A DNA stretch of 64,000 nt from Lewinella sp. LCG006 (GTDB taxonomy: Bacteria; Bacteroidota; Bacteroidia; Chitinophagales; Saprospiraceae): NCBI RefSeq assembly GCF_040784935.1, contig NZ_CP160680.1:3380501-3444500 (forward strand), written 5' to 3'. Shown here one piece after another: positions 1 to 12,600 of the stretch. The notes beneath the pieces are model-generated. The model made no database searches. It was not told the DNA's origin and saw only the letters and a list, made by a program, of their open reading frames with translations. Position 1 is the stretch's first letter. Every line of letters begins with the position of its first letter. The translations under genes and the position numbers were made by a program.

Positions 1-2
1 CG

Positions 3-3000
3 TCTCCTGGCGCTACGGCGGTAAGTACGAACGGAACAATCAGTGGCAACACGGTAACGGTAGCGGTAGGTACAAATGACGTCCTGACGGTCTACAATGA
101 TATAAACTGTGAATCGGTCGTGTTGAACATTATGAGTCCAGTGACTTGTAACATCATGTGTGAGCAGCCCGACCTGACGCTGGGCAACGGCATCTGTAAC
201 GGTGCGACCTACTCGATCTCGTTCACGGAAACGACGGGCGCAACGATCAGCGCGAGCGCTGGAACGATCATTGGCAACGTGATCAGCGGTATTCCGGTGG
301 GTACGAACGTAGTGGTTACAGCCACGAACGCTGCTGACGGCGACTGTGTGTCTGTCCTTACTGCAACGAGTCCTGATGACTGTGGTGAGCCTTGTCCTGA
401 CGAGCTGCTTTCCGTGAGTGCTTTGGGCATCTGTGCTGCGGACGGTCTGACGTACTCGGTGAACTTTACCCTGTCTCCGGGCGCAACCCTGACGACGGAT
501 CCGGCAGTAGGCACCATCGGCACGAATATGATTACGGGTATCCCTGCGGGCGTAAGCATTCGCTTGATCGCTACGGATGCTGCTTGTAATCTGGAAGATG
601 ATATAGTAGTACCCGCCCCTGACTGCTGTGCAGATGCACCAATCGCGAGCGTTGGCTCGGTGATGTGTGTGGATGGCAGTACGTATGAGTACACGTTTGC
701 AGCGTCTCCTGGCGCTACGGCGGTAAGTACGAACGGCACAATCAGTGGCAACACGGTAACGGTAGCGGTAGGTACGAATGACGTCCTGACAGTCTACAAT
801 GATATAAACTGTGAATCGGTCGTGTTGAACATTACGAGTCCAGTGACTTGTAACATCATGTGTGAGCAGCCCGACCTGACGCTGGGCAACGGTATCTGTA
901 ACGGCGCGACCTACTCGATCTCGTTCACGGAGACGACGGGCGCAACGATCAGCGCGAGCGCCGGAACGATCAGTGGCAACGTGATCAGCGGTATTCCGGT
1001 GGGTACGAACGTAGTAGTTACGGCCACGAACGCTGCTGACGGCAACTGTGTGTCTGTTCTTACGGCAACGAGCCCTGATGACTGTGGTGAGCCTTGTCCT
1101 GACGAGCTGCTTTCCGTGAGTGCTTTGGGCATCTGTGCTGCGGACGGTCTGACGTACTCGGTGAACTTTACCCTGTCTCCGGGCGCAACCCTGACGACGG
1201 ATCCGGCAGTAGGCACCATCGGCACGAATATGATTACGGGTATCCCTGCGGGCGTAAGCATTCGCTTGATCGCTACGGATGCTGCTTGTAATCTGGAAGA
1301 TGATATAGTAGTACCCGCCCCTGACTGCTGTGCAGATGCACCAATCGCGAGCGTTGGCTCGGTGACGTGTGTGGATGGCAGTACGTATGAGTACACGTTT
1401 GCAGCGTCTCCTGGCGCTACGGCGGTAAGTACGAACGGAACAATCAGTGGCAACACGGTAACGGTAGTAGTAGGCACGAATGACGTCCTGACGGTCTACA
1501 ATGATGTAAACTGTGAATCGGTCGTGTTGAACATTACGAGTCCAGTGACTTGTAACATCATGTGTGAGCAGCCCGACCTGACGCTGGGCAACGGTGTCTG
1601 TAACGGTGCGACCTACTCGATCTCGTTTACGGAAACGACAGGCGCAACGATCAGCGCGAGCGCTGGAACGATCAGTGGCAACGTGATCAGCGGTATTCCG
1701 GTGGGTACGAACGTAGTAGTTACGGCCACGAACGCTGCTGACGGCAACTGTGTGTCTGTCCTTACTGCAACGAGCCCTGATGACTGTGGTGAGCCTTGTC
1801 CTGACGAGCTGCTTTCCGTGAGTGCTTTGGGCATCTGTGCTGCGGACGGTCTGACGTACTCGGTGAACTTTACCCTGTCTCCAGGCGCAATCCTGACGAC
1901 GGATCCGGCAGTAGGCACCATCGGCACGAATATGATTACGGGTATCCCTGCGGGCGTAAGCATTCGCTTAATCGCTACGGATGCTGCTTGTAATCTGGAA
2001 GATGATATAGTAGTACCCGCCCCTGACTGCTGTCCTGATGCACCGGTCTTGAGTATAGGCTCAGTGATGTGTGTGGACGGCAGTACGTATCAGTACACGT
2101 TTGCGGTCTCCCCGGGTGCCACAGTCGTGAGTACGAACGGTACGGTCAGCGGGAATATAGTAACAGTAGCGGTAGGAACGAATGATGTACTGACGGCCTA
2201 CAATGCCGAGAACTGCCCGGACGTAGTGCTGAGTGTTACGAGCCCTGTGACTTGTAACATCATGTGTGAGCAGCCTGACCTGACGGTAGGTAACAGCGTC
2301 TGCGACGGAAGTATGACTTACTCGGTAAGCTTCACGGAGACGACGGGTGCGACCATTACAACAGCTCCTGGCAGTTATACCATCACGGGTAATGTGATCA
2401 GCGGTATCCCTGTCGGCACTGATGTGATGATTACAGCTACGAATCCTTCAGATGGCGACTGTGCAATAACTTTGACGGCACTGAGTCCAGATGATTGTCC
2501 TTCATGTCCAGAGGAGCTGATCTCGGTCAGTGCGCTGGGTGTATGTGCTCCTGACGGGCAGACGTACTCGGTGAACTTTGTCCTTGCTCCTGGCGCTACG
2601 CTAACGACGAGCCCGGCAGTGGGTACGATCGGTATGAATGTGATTACAGGGATTCCAGTGGGTGTAAATATTCGACTGATTGCGACGAACGATGCTTGTA
2701 ATAAAGTTGATGATATTGTAGTAGTTGCAGCCCCAGACTGTCTCCCTCCATTCGTCAAGCTTAATCTGAGAGTAAGATTGCAGGGGGCTTTATTAGGCAA
2801 TGAAACGGGCTTAATGCGCGATGACTTGCGTATACGAGGCTTCCTTCCTGTAACTGAACCGTATACTGCTCTTGGTAGCTTTACTCATGTTGTTGGTGGT
2901 GGCGAAACCGTTACCGACCCAATGACAGTCTTTGCGGACTACGGTAATAATTCAATTGTGGATTGGGTGTTCGTGGAACTGCGGTCTGCTGTTGATCCTG

Positions 3001-3560
3001 CAACAGTACTGGAAACACGATCTGGGCTTGTACAACGAGACGGTGATGTTGTTGATGTTGATGGTGTGTCACCTTTATGCTTTACCCAGTCTGTGGAGGG
3101 TGAGTATTATGTCGCTGTTCGTCACCGAAATCACTTGGGGGCGATGACAGCCGTTGCAATACCAATGATAGCGACTGGTACTTTGGTTGATTTTACGGAT
3201 ACGAATCTGAATTTGTGGAACAATCAACCGATTTTCAATAACCGAGAGCAGAAGGTTATCAATGGAGAATATGCCCTTTGGGCCGGCAACACCCTTAGTG
3301 ATGATCGGGTAGTTTTTGCGGGGCAGTCGAATGACAAGGACCCAATCTTTAACCGGATTGACAGTGCTCCTGGTAACTTTTTCAAGATTCAAACTTACAT
3401 CCTTCCAGGGTATAATCTAACTGATGTTAATCTGGATGGTGATACCATTTTTGCGGGACAAAGAAATGATGTGGATCCTATCTTCAACAATGTCGATGGG
3501 CACCCTGCTAACTTCTTTAAGATACAGACCTTCATCATTTTTGAACAACTAGCACAATAA
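3..3560 (+). CDS. Giant cysteine-rich repeat surface protein (5' end outside the window)
   Basis: The reading frame is open from the first bases of the window, so the N-terminus and any signal peptide lie upstream; a GTG at 120 is not a convincing start. The visible part is built from a 234-residue unit made of three related Cys-containing Ig-like subunits of about 78 residues. They begin near CEQPDLTLGNG, CPDELLSVSALG and CCADAPIASVGS. Full copies start at 159, 861 and 1563, and a more diverged partial copy starts at 2265. From about 2752 to the stop there is a different module of about 267 residues, shared with the next gene, containing RSGLVQRDGD, VRHRNHLG and dockerin-like DVNLDGD loops. 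There is no recognisable T9SS type A sorting domain, so this end module may serve in anchoring or export (inference). Probable role: extracellular structural or adhesive protein. No enzyme motif is visible. Confidence 0.85.
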   Translation, partial: SPGATAVSTNGTISGNTVTVAVGTNDVLTVYNDINCESVVLNIMSPVTCNIMCEQPDLTLGNGICNGATYSISFTETTGATISASAGTIIGNVISGIPVGTNVVVTATNAADGDCVSVLTATSPDDCGEPCPDELLSVSALGICAADGLTYSVNFTLSPGATLTTDPAVGTIGTNMITGIPAGVSIRLIATDAACNLEDDIVVPAPDCCADAPIASVGSVMCVDGSTYEYTFAASPGATAVSTNGTISGNTVTVAVGTNDVLTVYNDINCESVVLNITSPVTCNIMCEQPDLTLGNGICNGATYSISFTETTGATISASAGTISGNVISGIPVGTNVVVTATNAADGNCVSVLTATSPDDCGEPCPDELLSVSALGICAADGLTYSVNFTLSPGATLTTDPAVGTIGTNMITGIPAGVSIRLIATDAACNLEDDIVVPAPDCCADAPIASVGSVTCVDGSTYEYTFAASPGATAVSTNGTISGNTVTVVVGTNDVLTVYNDVNCESVVLNITSPVTCNIMCEQPDLTLGNGVCNGATYSISFTETTGATISASAGTISGNVISGIPVGTNVVVTATNAADGNCVSVLTATSPDDCGEPCPDELLSVSALGICAADGLTYSVNFTLSPGAILTTDPAVGTIGTNMITGIPAGVSIRLIATDAACNLEDDIVVPAPDCCPDAPVLSIGSVMCVDGSTYQYTFAVSPGATVVSTNGTVSGNIVTVAVGTNDVLTAYNAENCPDVVLSVTSPVTCNIMCEQPDLTVGNSVCDGSMTYSVSFTETTGATITTAPGSYTITGNVISGIPVGTDVMITATNPSDGDCAITLTALSPDDCPSCPEELISVSALGVCAPDGQTYSVNFVLAPGATLTTSPAVGTIGMNVITGIPVGVNIRLIATNDACNKVDDIVVVAAPDCLPPFVKLNLRVRLQGALLGNETGLMRDDLRIRGFLPVTEPYTALGSFTHVVGGGETVTDPMTVFADYGNNSIVDWVFVELRSAVDPATVLETRSGLVQRDGDVVDVDGVSPLCFTQSVEGEYYVAVRHRNHLGAMTAVAIPMIATGTLVDFTDTNLNLWNNQPIFNNREQKVINGEYALWAGNTLSDDRVVFAGQSNDKDPIFNRIDSAPGNFFKIQTYILPGYNLTDVNLDGDTIFAGQRNDVDPIFNNVDGHPANFFKIQTFIIFEQLAQ
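159..2750 (+). repeat. 702-bp in-frame tandem repeat, three full copies plus a partial one
   Basis: The codon starting each CEQPDL unit lies at 159, 861, 1563 and 2265, exactly 702 bp apart. The first three copies are nearly identical at the DNA level, differing by scattered single bases. The fourth is clearly diverged and holds only two of the three subunits. This gradient suggests recent amplification of the upstream copies. Confidence 0.93.
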
Positions 3561-3577
3561 TTAACTCCCTGACAGGG

Positions 3578-3622
3578 GGCGAGGAAATAAGAGTACCACT
3601 TCTGTTATTTCCTCGCCATTTT
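3578..3622 (+). terminator. Hairpin terminator between the first two giant genes
   Basis: A perfect 13-bp inverted repeat (3578-3590 GGCGAGGAAATAA with 3605-3617 TTATTTCCTCGCC) surrounds a 14-base loop and is followed by ATTTTC. It starts 18 bases after the stop codon. The U tract is short, so it could also be a processing or stability hairpin. Confidence 0.7.
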
Positions 3623-3644
3623 CACTTGATTAAAATTACAAACC

Positions 3645-6600
3645 ATGAAGTTTCATTACAGTGCGATCAGTATTGTATTTCTTTGGTTACTTTCCTTTTC
3701 CTCCCTTTGGGGGCAGAATGAAGTTACCTATGGTTTTATCCAGGATCCGAATGATCCTTTGGATATTACCGCGGTTGCTTATCCGAATTTCACTTCGAAT
3801 AACGTAACCATTTCTACAGCTGTTTTCAGCTTTATTTTGCCAGAGGGTACTGTTACCGATCCGGCTATTCCTCCTTTACCTGGTTCAGGACCTTTTATCA
3901 ATATTACAGGTTCCTGGACTGCACAGCTGTTAACGGAGGATCTTTACGATATGTTTGCGGGAACAACGAATGGCTTCGGCGGCTATGATGTATATCAGGT
4001 TGTTTTGCAAAACTCACCATCTCCTAACGCAACTTCGGGAGCTCCAATTGAGCTTTTCTCTTTTAGATTACCGAATGACTGTATGAGCGGCAACGTAGAA
4101 GTGCTCACCAATGATGGTTCTATTCAACAAGGGGTTTTTGCAGTTTTTGGTGCGAATTTCAATAACCAAATGTCGATTAGTGTAGATGACGCACCTTCTA
4201 TGGATATTTATGCAGGAAATAATCCTGCTTCTTTCTCTTTACCTTGTATGCTATTAACCGCAGAGATCGCGATCATCAAGAGCGGCACGTTCCAGGATGA
4301 GAGTGGTGATGGCTTTGCCCAAGTAGGGGAGACAATCACCTATGCCTTTACAGTAACCAACACAGGTAATTCACTGCTAACCAATGTGACGGTCACGGAT
4401 CCACTGGTAACGGTGATGGGTGGCCCACTGGCGAGCTTGGCCATAGGCGCGAGTGATGCAACGACGTTCACCGCGAGTTATGTATTGACCCAAGCAGATA
4501 TTGATGCTGGTGGTGTTACGAACCAGGCTACGGCTACGGGTACAGACCCCAACGGCGATCCGGTCACGGACCTTTCGGATGATAACAGTCCATTAGAAGA
4601 CGAGCCAACAGTAACTCCTTTACCCATCAACCCTTCAATAGCAATCATCAAGAGCGGCACATTCCAGGATGAGAGTGGCGACGGTTTTGCGCAAGTAGGC
4701 GAGACGATCACCTACGCGTTCACGGTGACGAACACGGGCAACGTCACCCTGACCAACGTCACGGTCACGGACCCACTGGTCACAGTGAGTGGCGGCCCAC
4801 TGGCAACCTTGGCTGTTGGCGCAAGTGACGCAACGACGTTCACCGCGAGCTACGTATTGACGCAAGCAGACATAGATGCCGGCGGTGTTACGAACCAGGC
4901 TACGGCTACAGGTACAGACCCGAATGGCAATCCGGTCACGGACATCTCCGATGACAACGATAATTTCGAGGACGATCCAACGGTTACCCCGCTGCCGATC
5001 AACCCTTCAATAGCAATCATCAAGAGCGGCACATTCCAGGATACGAATGGCGACGGTTTCGCGCAAGTTGGCGAGACAATCACCTACGCGTTCACAGTGA
5101 CGAACACGGGCAACGTCACCCTGACCAACGTCACGGTCACGGACCCACTGGTCACAGTGAGTGGCGGCCCATTGGCAACCTTGGCAGTTGGCGCGAGTGA
5201 CGCAACGACGTTCACCGCGAGCTACGTATTGACGCAAGCAGACATAGATGCCGGCGGTGTTACGAACCAGGCTACGGCTACAGGTACGGACCCGAATGGC
5301 AATCCGGTCACGGACATCTCCGATGACAACGATAATTTCGAAGACGATCCAACGGTGACGCCGCTGCCGATCAACCCTTCAATAGCAATCATCAAGAGCG
5401 GTACGTTCCAGGATACGAATGGCGATGGCTTTGCCCAAGTAGGTGAGACGATCACCTATGCGTTCACGGTGACGAACACGGGCAACGTCACCCTGACCAA
5501 CGTCACGGTCACGGACCCGCTGGTAACCGTGATGGGTGGCCCACTGGCAACTCTAGCAGTTGGCGCAAGTGACGCAACGACATTCACCGCGAGCTACGTA
5601 TTGACCCAAGCGGACATAGATGCCGGCGGTGTTACGAACCAGGCTACGGCTACAGGTACGGACCCTGACGGTAATCCTACCACGGACATCTCAGATGACA
5701 ACGATAATTTCGAGGACGATCCAACGGTTACCCCGCTGCCGATCAACCCAGCGATAGCAATCATCAAGAGCGGTACGTTCCAGGATACGAATGGCGACGG
5801 TTTCGCGCAAGTAGGTGAGACGATCACCTACGCGTTCACAGTGACGAACACGGGCAACGTCACCTTGACCAACGTCACGGTCACGGACCCGCTGGTCACT
5901 GTTAGTGGCGGCCCGTTGGCAACTCTAGCAGTTGGCGCGAGTGACGCAACGACGTTCACCGCGAGCTACGTATTGACGCAAGCAGACATAGATGCCGGCG
6001 GTGTTACGAACCAGGCTACGGCTACAGGTACAGATCCGAATGGCAATCCGGTCACGGACATCTCCGATGACAACGATAATTTCGAGGACGATCCAACGGT
6101 TACCCCGCTTCCGATCAACCCAGCGATTGCAATCATCAAGAGCGGCACGTTCCAGGATACGAATGGCGACGGCTTTGCGCAAGTAGGCGAGACAATTACC
6201 TACGCGTTCACGGTGACGAACACGGGCAACGTAACCTTGACCAACGTCACGGTCACGGATCCGCTGGTCACAGTGAGTGGCGGCCCACTGGCGACTCTAG
6301 CAGTTGGCGCAAGTGACGCAATGACGTTCACCGCGAGCTACGTATTGACCCAAGCAGACATAGATGCCGGTGGTGTTACGAACCAGGCTACGGCTACAGG
6401 TACGGACCCGAACGGCAATCCGGTCACGGATATCTCCGATGACAACGATAATTTCGAAGACGATCCAACGGTTACCCCGCTGCCGATCAACCCTTCAATA
6501 GCAATCATCAAGAGCGGCACGTTCCAGGATGAGAGTGGCGACGGTTTCGCGCAAGTAGGCGAGACGATCACCTACGCGTTCACGGTGACGAATACGGGCA

Positions 6601-9600
6601 ACGTCACCTTAACCAACGTCACGGTCACTGATCCACTGGTAACGGTGAGTGGCGGCCCGTTGGCAACTCTAGCAGTTGGCGCGAGTGACGCAACGACGTT
6701 CACCGCGAGCTACGTATTGACGCAAGCAGACATAGATGCCGGCGGTGTTACGAACCAGGCTACGGCTACAGGTACGGACCCGAACGGCAATCCGGTCACG
6801 GACATCTCCGATGACAACGATAATTTCGAAGACGATCCAACGGTTACCCCGCTGCCGATCAACCCAGCGATTGCAATCATCAAGAGCGGCACATTCCAGG
6901 ATACGAATGGCGACGGCTTTGCGCAAGTAGGTGAGACGATCACCTACGCATTTACGGTGACGAATACGGGCAACGTCACCCTGACCAACGTCACGGTTAC
7001 GGATCCGCTGGTCACAGTGAGTGGCGGCCCACTGGCGACTCTAGCAGTTGGCGCAAGTGACGCAACGACGTTCACCGCGAGCTACGTATTGACGCAAGCA
7101 GACATAGATGCCGGCGGTGTTACGAACCAGGCTACGGCTACAGGTACGGACCCGAATGGCAATCCGGTCACGGACATCTCCGATGACAACGATAATTTCG
7201 AAGACGATCCAACGGTGACGCCGCTGCCGATCAACCCAGCGATAGCAATCATCAAGAGTGGTACGTTCCAGGATGAGAGTGGCGACGGCTTTGCGCAAGT
7301 AGGTGAGACGATCACCTACGCGTTCACGGTGACGAATACGGGCAACGTAACCCTGACCAACGTCACGGTCACGGACCCACTGGTCACAGTGAGTGGCGGT
7401 CCATTGGCAACCTTGGCAGTTGGCGCAAGTGACGCAACGACGTTCACCGCGAGCTACGTATTGACGCAAGCAGACATAGATGTCGGCGGTGTTACGAACC
7501 AGGCTACGGCTACAGGTACGGATCCGAACGGCAATCCTACGACGGATGTGTCTGATGACAACGATAATTTCGAAGACGATCCAACGGTTACCCCGCTGCC
7601 GATCAACCCTTCAATAGCAATCATCAAGAGCGGTACGTTCCAGGATACGAATGGCGATGGCTTTGCCCAAGTAGGTGAGACGATCACCTACGCGTTCACG
7701 GTGACGAATACGGGCAACGTAACCCTGACCAACGTCACGGTCACGGACCCGCTGGTCACAGTGAGTGGCGGTCCATTGGCAACCTTGGCAGTTGGCGCAA
7801 GTGACGCAACGACGTTCACCGCGAGCTACGTATTGACGCAAGCAGACATAGATGCCGGCGGTGTTACGAACCAGGCTACGGCTACAGGTACGGATCCGAA
7901 TGGCAATCCGGTCACGGACATCTCCGATGACAACGATAATTTCGAGGACGATCCAACGGTTACCCCGCTGCCGATCAACCCTTCAATAGCAATCATCAAG
8001 AGCGGCACATTCCAGGATACGAATGGCGACGGTTTTGCGCAAGTAGGTGAGACGATCACCTACGCGTTCACAGTGACGAACACGGGCAACGTCACCTTGA
8101 CCAACGTCACGGTCACTGACCCACTGGTCACAGTGAGTGGCGGCCCACTGGCAACTCTAGCAGTTGGCGCAAGTGACGCAACGACGTTCACCGCGAGTTA
8201 CGTATTGACGCAAGCAGACATAGATGCAGGTGGTGTTACGAACCAGGCTACGGCTACAGGTACGGACCCGAACGGCAATCCTACGACGGATGTGTCTGAT
8301 GACAACGATAATTTCGAAGACGATCCAACGGTGACGCCGCTGCCGATCAACCCAGCGATAGCAATCATCAAGAGCGGTACGTTCCAGGATGAGAGTGGCG
8401 ACGGTTTCGCGCAAGTTGGAGAGACGATCACCTACGCGTTCACGGTGACGAACACGGGCAACGTAACCCTGACCAACGTCACGGTCACGGACCCACTGGT
8501 CACAGTGAGTGGTGGTCCATTGGCAACCTTGGCTGTTGGCGCAAGTGACGCAACGACATTCACCGCGAGCTACGTATTGACCCAAGCAGACATAGATGCC
8601 GGCGGTGTTACGAACCAGGCTACGGCTACAGGTACCGACCCGAATGGCAATCCTACCACGGATGTGTCTGATGACGATGATAACTTCGAGGACGATCCAA
8701 CGGTTACCCCGCTGCCGATCAACCCTTCAATTGCAATCATCAAGAGCGGTACGTTCCAGGATGAGAGTGGCGACGGTTTTGCACAAGTAGGTGAGACGAT
8801 TACCTACGCGTTCACGGTGACCAATACGGGCAACGTAACGTTGACAAATGTTACGGTAACCGACCCACTGGTAACAGTGAGTGGCGGGCCAATTCCAACC
8901 TTAGCAGTTGGCGCGAGCGACAACACGACGTTCACTGCGAGCTACGTGATTACACAAGCGGACATTGATGCTGGAGGTGTTACGAACCAGGCTTTGGCTA
9001 CGGGTACGGACCCTAACGGCGATCCTACGACGGATGTGTCTGATGACAATGATAATTTCGAAGACGATCCCACGGTTACGCCGCTGCCGATCAATCCTTC
9101 GATCGCGATCATCAAGAGCGGCACGTTCCAGGATGAGAGTGGCGATGGCTTTGCGCAAGTAGGCGAGACGATCACCTATGCGTTCACGGTGACGAACACG
9201 GGCAACGTCACCCTGACCAACGTCACGGTCACGGACCCGCTGGTAACCGTGATGGGTGGCCCACTGGCAACTCTAGCAGTTGGCGCAAGTGACGCAACGA
9301 CATTCACCGCGAGCTACGTATTGACCCAAGCGGACATAGATGCCGGCGGTGTTACGAACCAGGCTACGGCTACAGGTACGGACCCTGACGGTAATCCTAC
9401 CACGGACATCTCAGATGACAACGATAATTTCGAGGACGATCCAACGGTTACCCCGCTGCCGATCAACCCAGCGATAGCAATCATCAAGAGCGGTACGTTC
9501 CAGGATGAGAGTGGCGACGGTTTCGCGCAAGTAGGCGAGACGATAACCTATGCGTTCACGGTGACGAACACGGGCAACGTAACCCTGACCAACGTCACGG

Positions 9601-12600
9601 TCACGGACCCACTGGTCACAGTGAGTGGCGGCCCACTGGCAACTCTAGCAGTTGGCGCAAGTGACGCAACGACGTTCACCGCGAGCTACGTATTGATGCA
9701 AGCAGACATAGATGCCGGCGGTGTTACGAACCAGGCTACGGCTACAGGTACAGATCCGAACGGCAATCCTACGACGGATGTGTCTGATGACAACGATAAT
9801 TTCGAGGACGATCCAACGGTAACTTCTCTCCCTCAGAATCCTGAAATAGCGATTATTAAGAGTGGAGTATTCGAAGACGAGAGTGGTGACGGCGTCCCAC
9901 AAGTAGGAGAGACCATCACCTATACGTTCACGGTAATCAATACGGGCAACGTAACCTTGACCAATGTTACGGTTACGGACCCACTGGTCATGGTGATGGG
10001 TGGGCCACTGGCAACTCTAGCGGTAGGTGCGAGTGACGCTACGACGTTTACTGCGAGCTACGTGATTATGCAAGCGGACATAGATGCCGGCGGTGTTACG
10101 AACCAGGCGTTGGCTACGGGTACGGATCCGAATGGTAATCCGGTAACTGACCTTTCGGACGATAATAGTCCTTTTGAAGACGATCCTACAGTGACATTGC
10201 TTCAGGATCCAAGTATTGCAATCATCAAGAGCGGTATGTTCCAGGATGAGAGCGGTGATGGCTTCGCACAGGTAGGCGAGACGATCACTTACGCGTTCAC
10301 GGTGACGAACACGGGCAACGTCACCTTGACCAACGTTACGGTCACGGACCCACTGGTCACAGTGATGGGTGGTCCTTTAGCGAGCTTGGGAGCAGGTGCT
10401 GTTGACAACACGACGTTTACTGCGAGCTACGTATTGACGCAAGCAGACATAGATGCCGGCGGTGTTACGAACCAGGCCACGGCTACGGGTACGGATCCAT
10501 TAGGCGATCCAGTCACGGACATTTCCGATGACAATGATAATTTCGAAGACGATCCAACGGTTACTCCGTTGCCGATCAACCCTTCAATAGCAATCATCAA
10601 GAGCGGTACGTTCCAGGATGAGAGTGGTGATGGCTTTGCACAAGTAGGCGAGACGATCACCTATGCGTTCACCGTGACGAATACGGGCAATGTCACTTTG
10701 ACCAACGTCACGGTCACCGACCCACTGGTCACCGTGATGGGTGGCCCACTGGCGAGCTTAGCGGTAGGTGCGAGCGATAACACGACGTTCACCGCTTCTT
10801 ATGTGATTACTCAAGCGGACATAGATGCTGGTAGTGTTACGAACCAGGCTACGGCCACGGGTACGGACCCGAACGGCAATCCTACCACGGATGTGTCTGA
10901 TGACAATGACAACTTGGAAGATGATCCGACCGTGACGTCTCTCCCTCAGAACCCAGCAATTGCGATCATCAAGAGCGGTACGTTCCAGGATGAGAGTGGT
11001 GATGGCTTCGCACAAGTAGGCGAGACGATCACCTACGCGTTCACGGTGACGAACACGGGCAACGTCACCTTGACCAACATCACGGTAACCGACCCACTGG
11101 TAACCGTGATGGGTGGCCCACTGGCGAGCTTAGCGGTAGGTGCGAGTGATAACACGACGTTCACCGCTTCTTATGTGATAACACAGGCGGACATAGATGC
11201 CGGCGGTGTTACGAACCAAGCTACGGCTACAGGTACGGACCCTGACGGTAATCCTACCACGGATGTGTCTGATGACGATGATAACTTCGAGGACGATCCA
11301 ACGGTTACCCCGCTGCCGATCAACCCTTCAATTGCAATCATCAAGAGCGGCACATTCCAGGATGAGAGTGGTGATGGTTTTGCGCAAGTAGGGGAGACGA
11401 TTACCTACGCGTTCACGGTGACGAACACGGGCAACGTGACCCTGACCAACGTCACGGTCACTGACCCACTGGTAACCGTGATGGGTGGCCCATTGGCGAG
11501 CTTAGCGGTAGGTGCGAGTGATAACACGACGTTCACAGCTTCTTATGTGATAACACAGGCGGACATAGATGCCGGTAGTGTTACGAACCAGGCTACGGCC
11601 ACGGGTACGGACCCGAACGGCAATCCTACCACGGATGTGTCTGACGACAATGACAACTTGGAAGATGATCCGACCGTGACGTCTCTCCCTCAGAGCCCAT
11701 CAATAGCAATCATCAAGAGCGGCACGTTCCAGGATGAGAGTGGTGATGGCTTCGCACAAGTAGGCGAGACGATCACCTATGCGTTCACCGTGACGAACAC
11801 GGGCAACGTGACCTTGACCAACGTCACGGTCACTGACCCACTGGTAACCGTGATGGGTGGCCCACTGGCGAGCTTAGCGGTAGGTGCGAGTGATAACACG
11901 ACGTTCACAGCTTCTTATGTGATTACCCAAGCGGACATAGATGCTGGTAGTGTTACGAACCAGGCTACGGCTACGGGTACGGACCCTGACGGTAATCCTA
12001 CCACGGATGTGTCAGATGACAATGACAACTTGGAAGATGATCCGACCGTGACGTCTCTCCCCCAGAACCCAGCGATTGCGATCATCAAGAGCGGCACATT
12101 CCAGGATGAGAGTGGCGACGGTTTTGCACAAGTAGGGGAGACGATCACCTACGCGTTCACGGTGACGAATACGGGCAACGTAACCCTGACCAACATCACG
12201 GTAACCGACCCACTGGTCACAGTCATGGGTGGCCCACTGGCAACCTTAGCGGTAGGCGCGAGTGATAACACGACGTTCACCGCTTCTTATGTGATAACCC
12301 AAGCAGACATAGATGCCGGTGGTGTTACGAACCAGGCTACGGCTACGGGTACCGACCCTGACGGTAATCCTACCACGGACATCTCCGATGACAATGATAA
12401 TTTCGAGGACGATCCAACGGTGACCCCGCTGCCGATCAACCCTTCAATTGCAATCATCAAGAGCGGCACATTCCAGGATGAGAGTGGCGACGGCCTTGCG
12501 CAAGTAGGTGAGACGATCACCTACGCGTTCACGGTGACGAACACGGGCAACGTAACCCTGACCAACGTCACAGTCACGGACCCACTGGTCACAGTGGTGG

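Noticed and set aside
209-2800. Long reverse-strand frames over the 702-bp repeats
   Set aside because: Same reason: shadows of the forward repeat gene.
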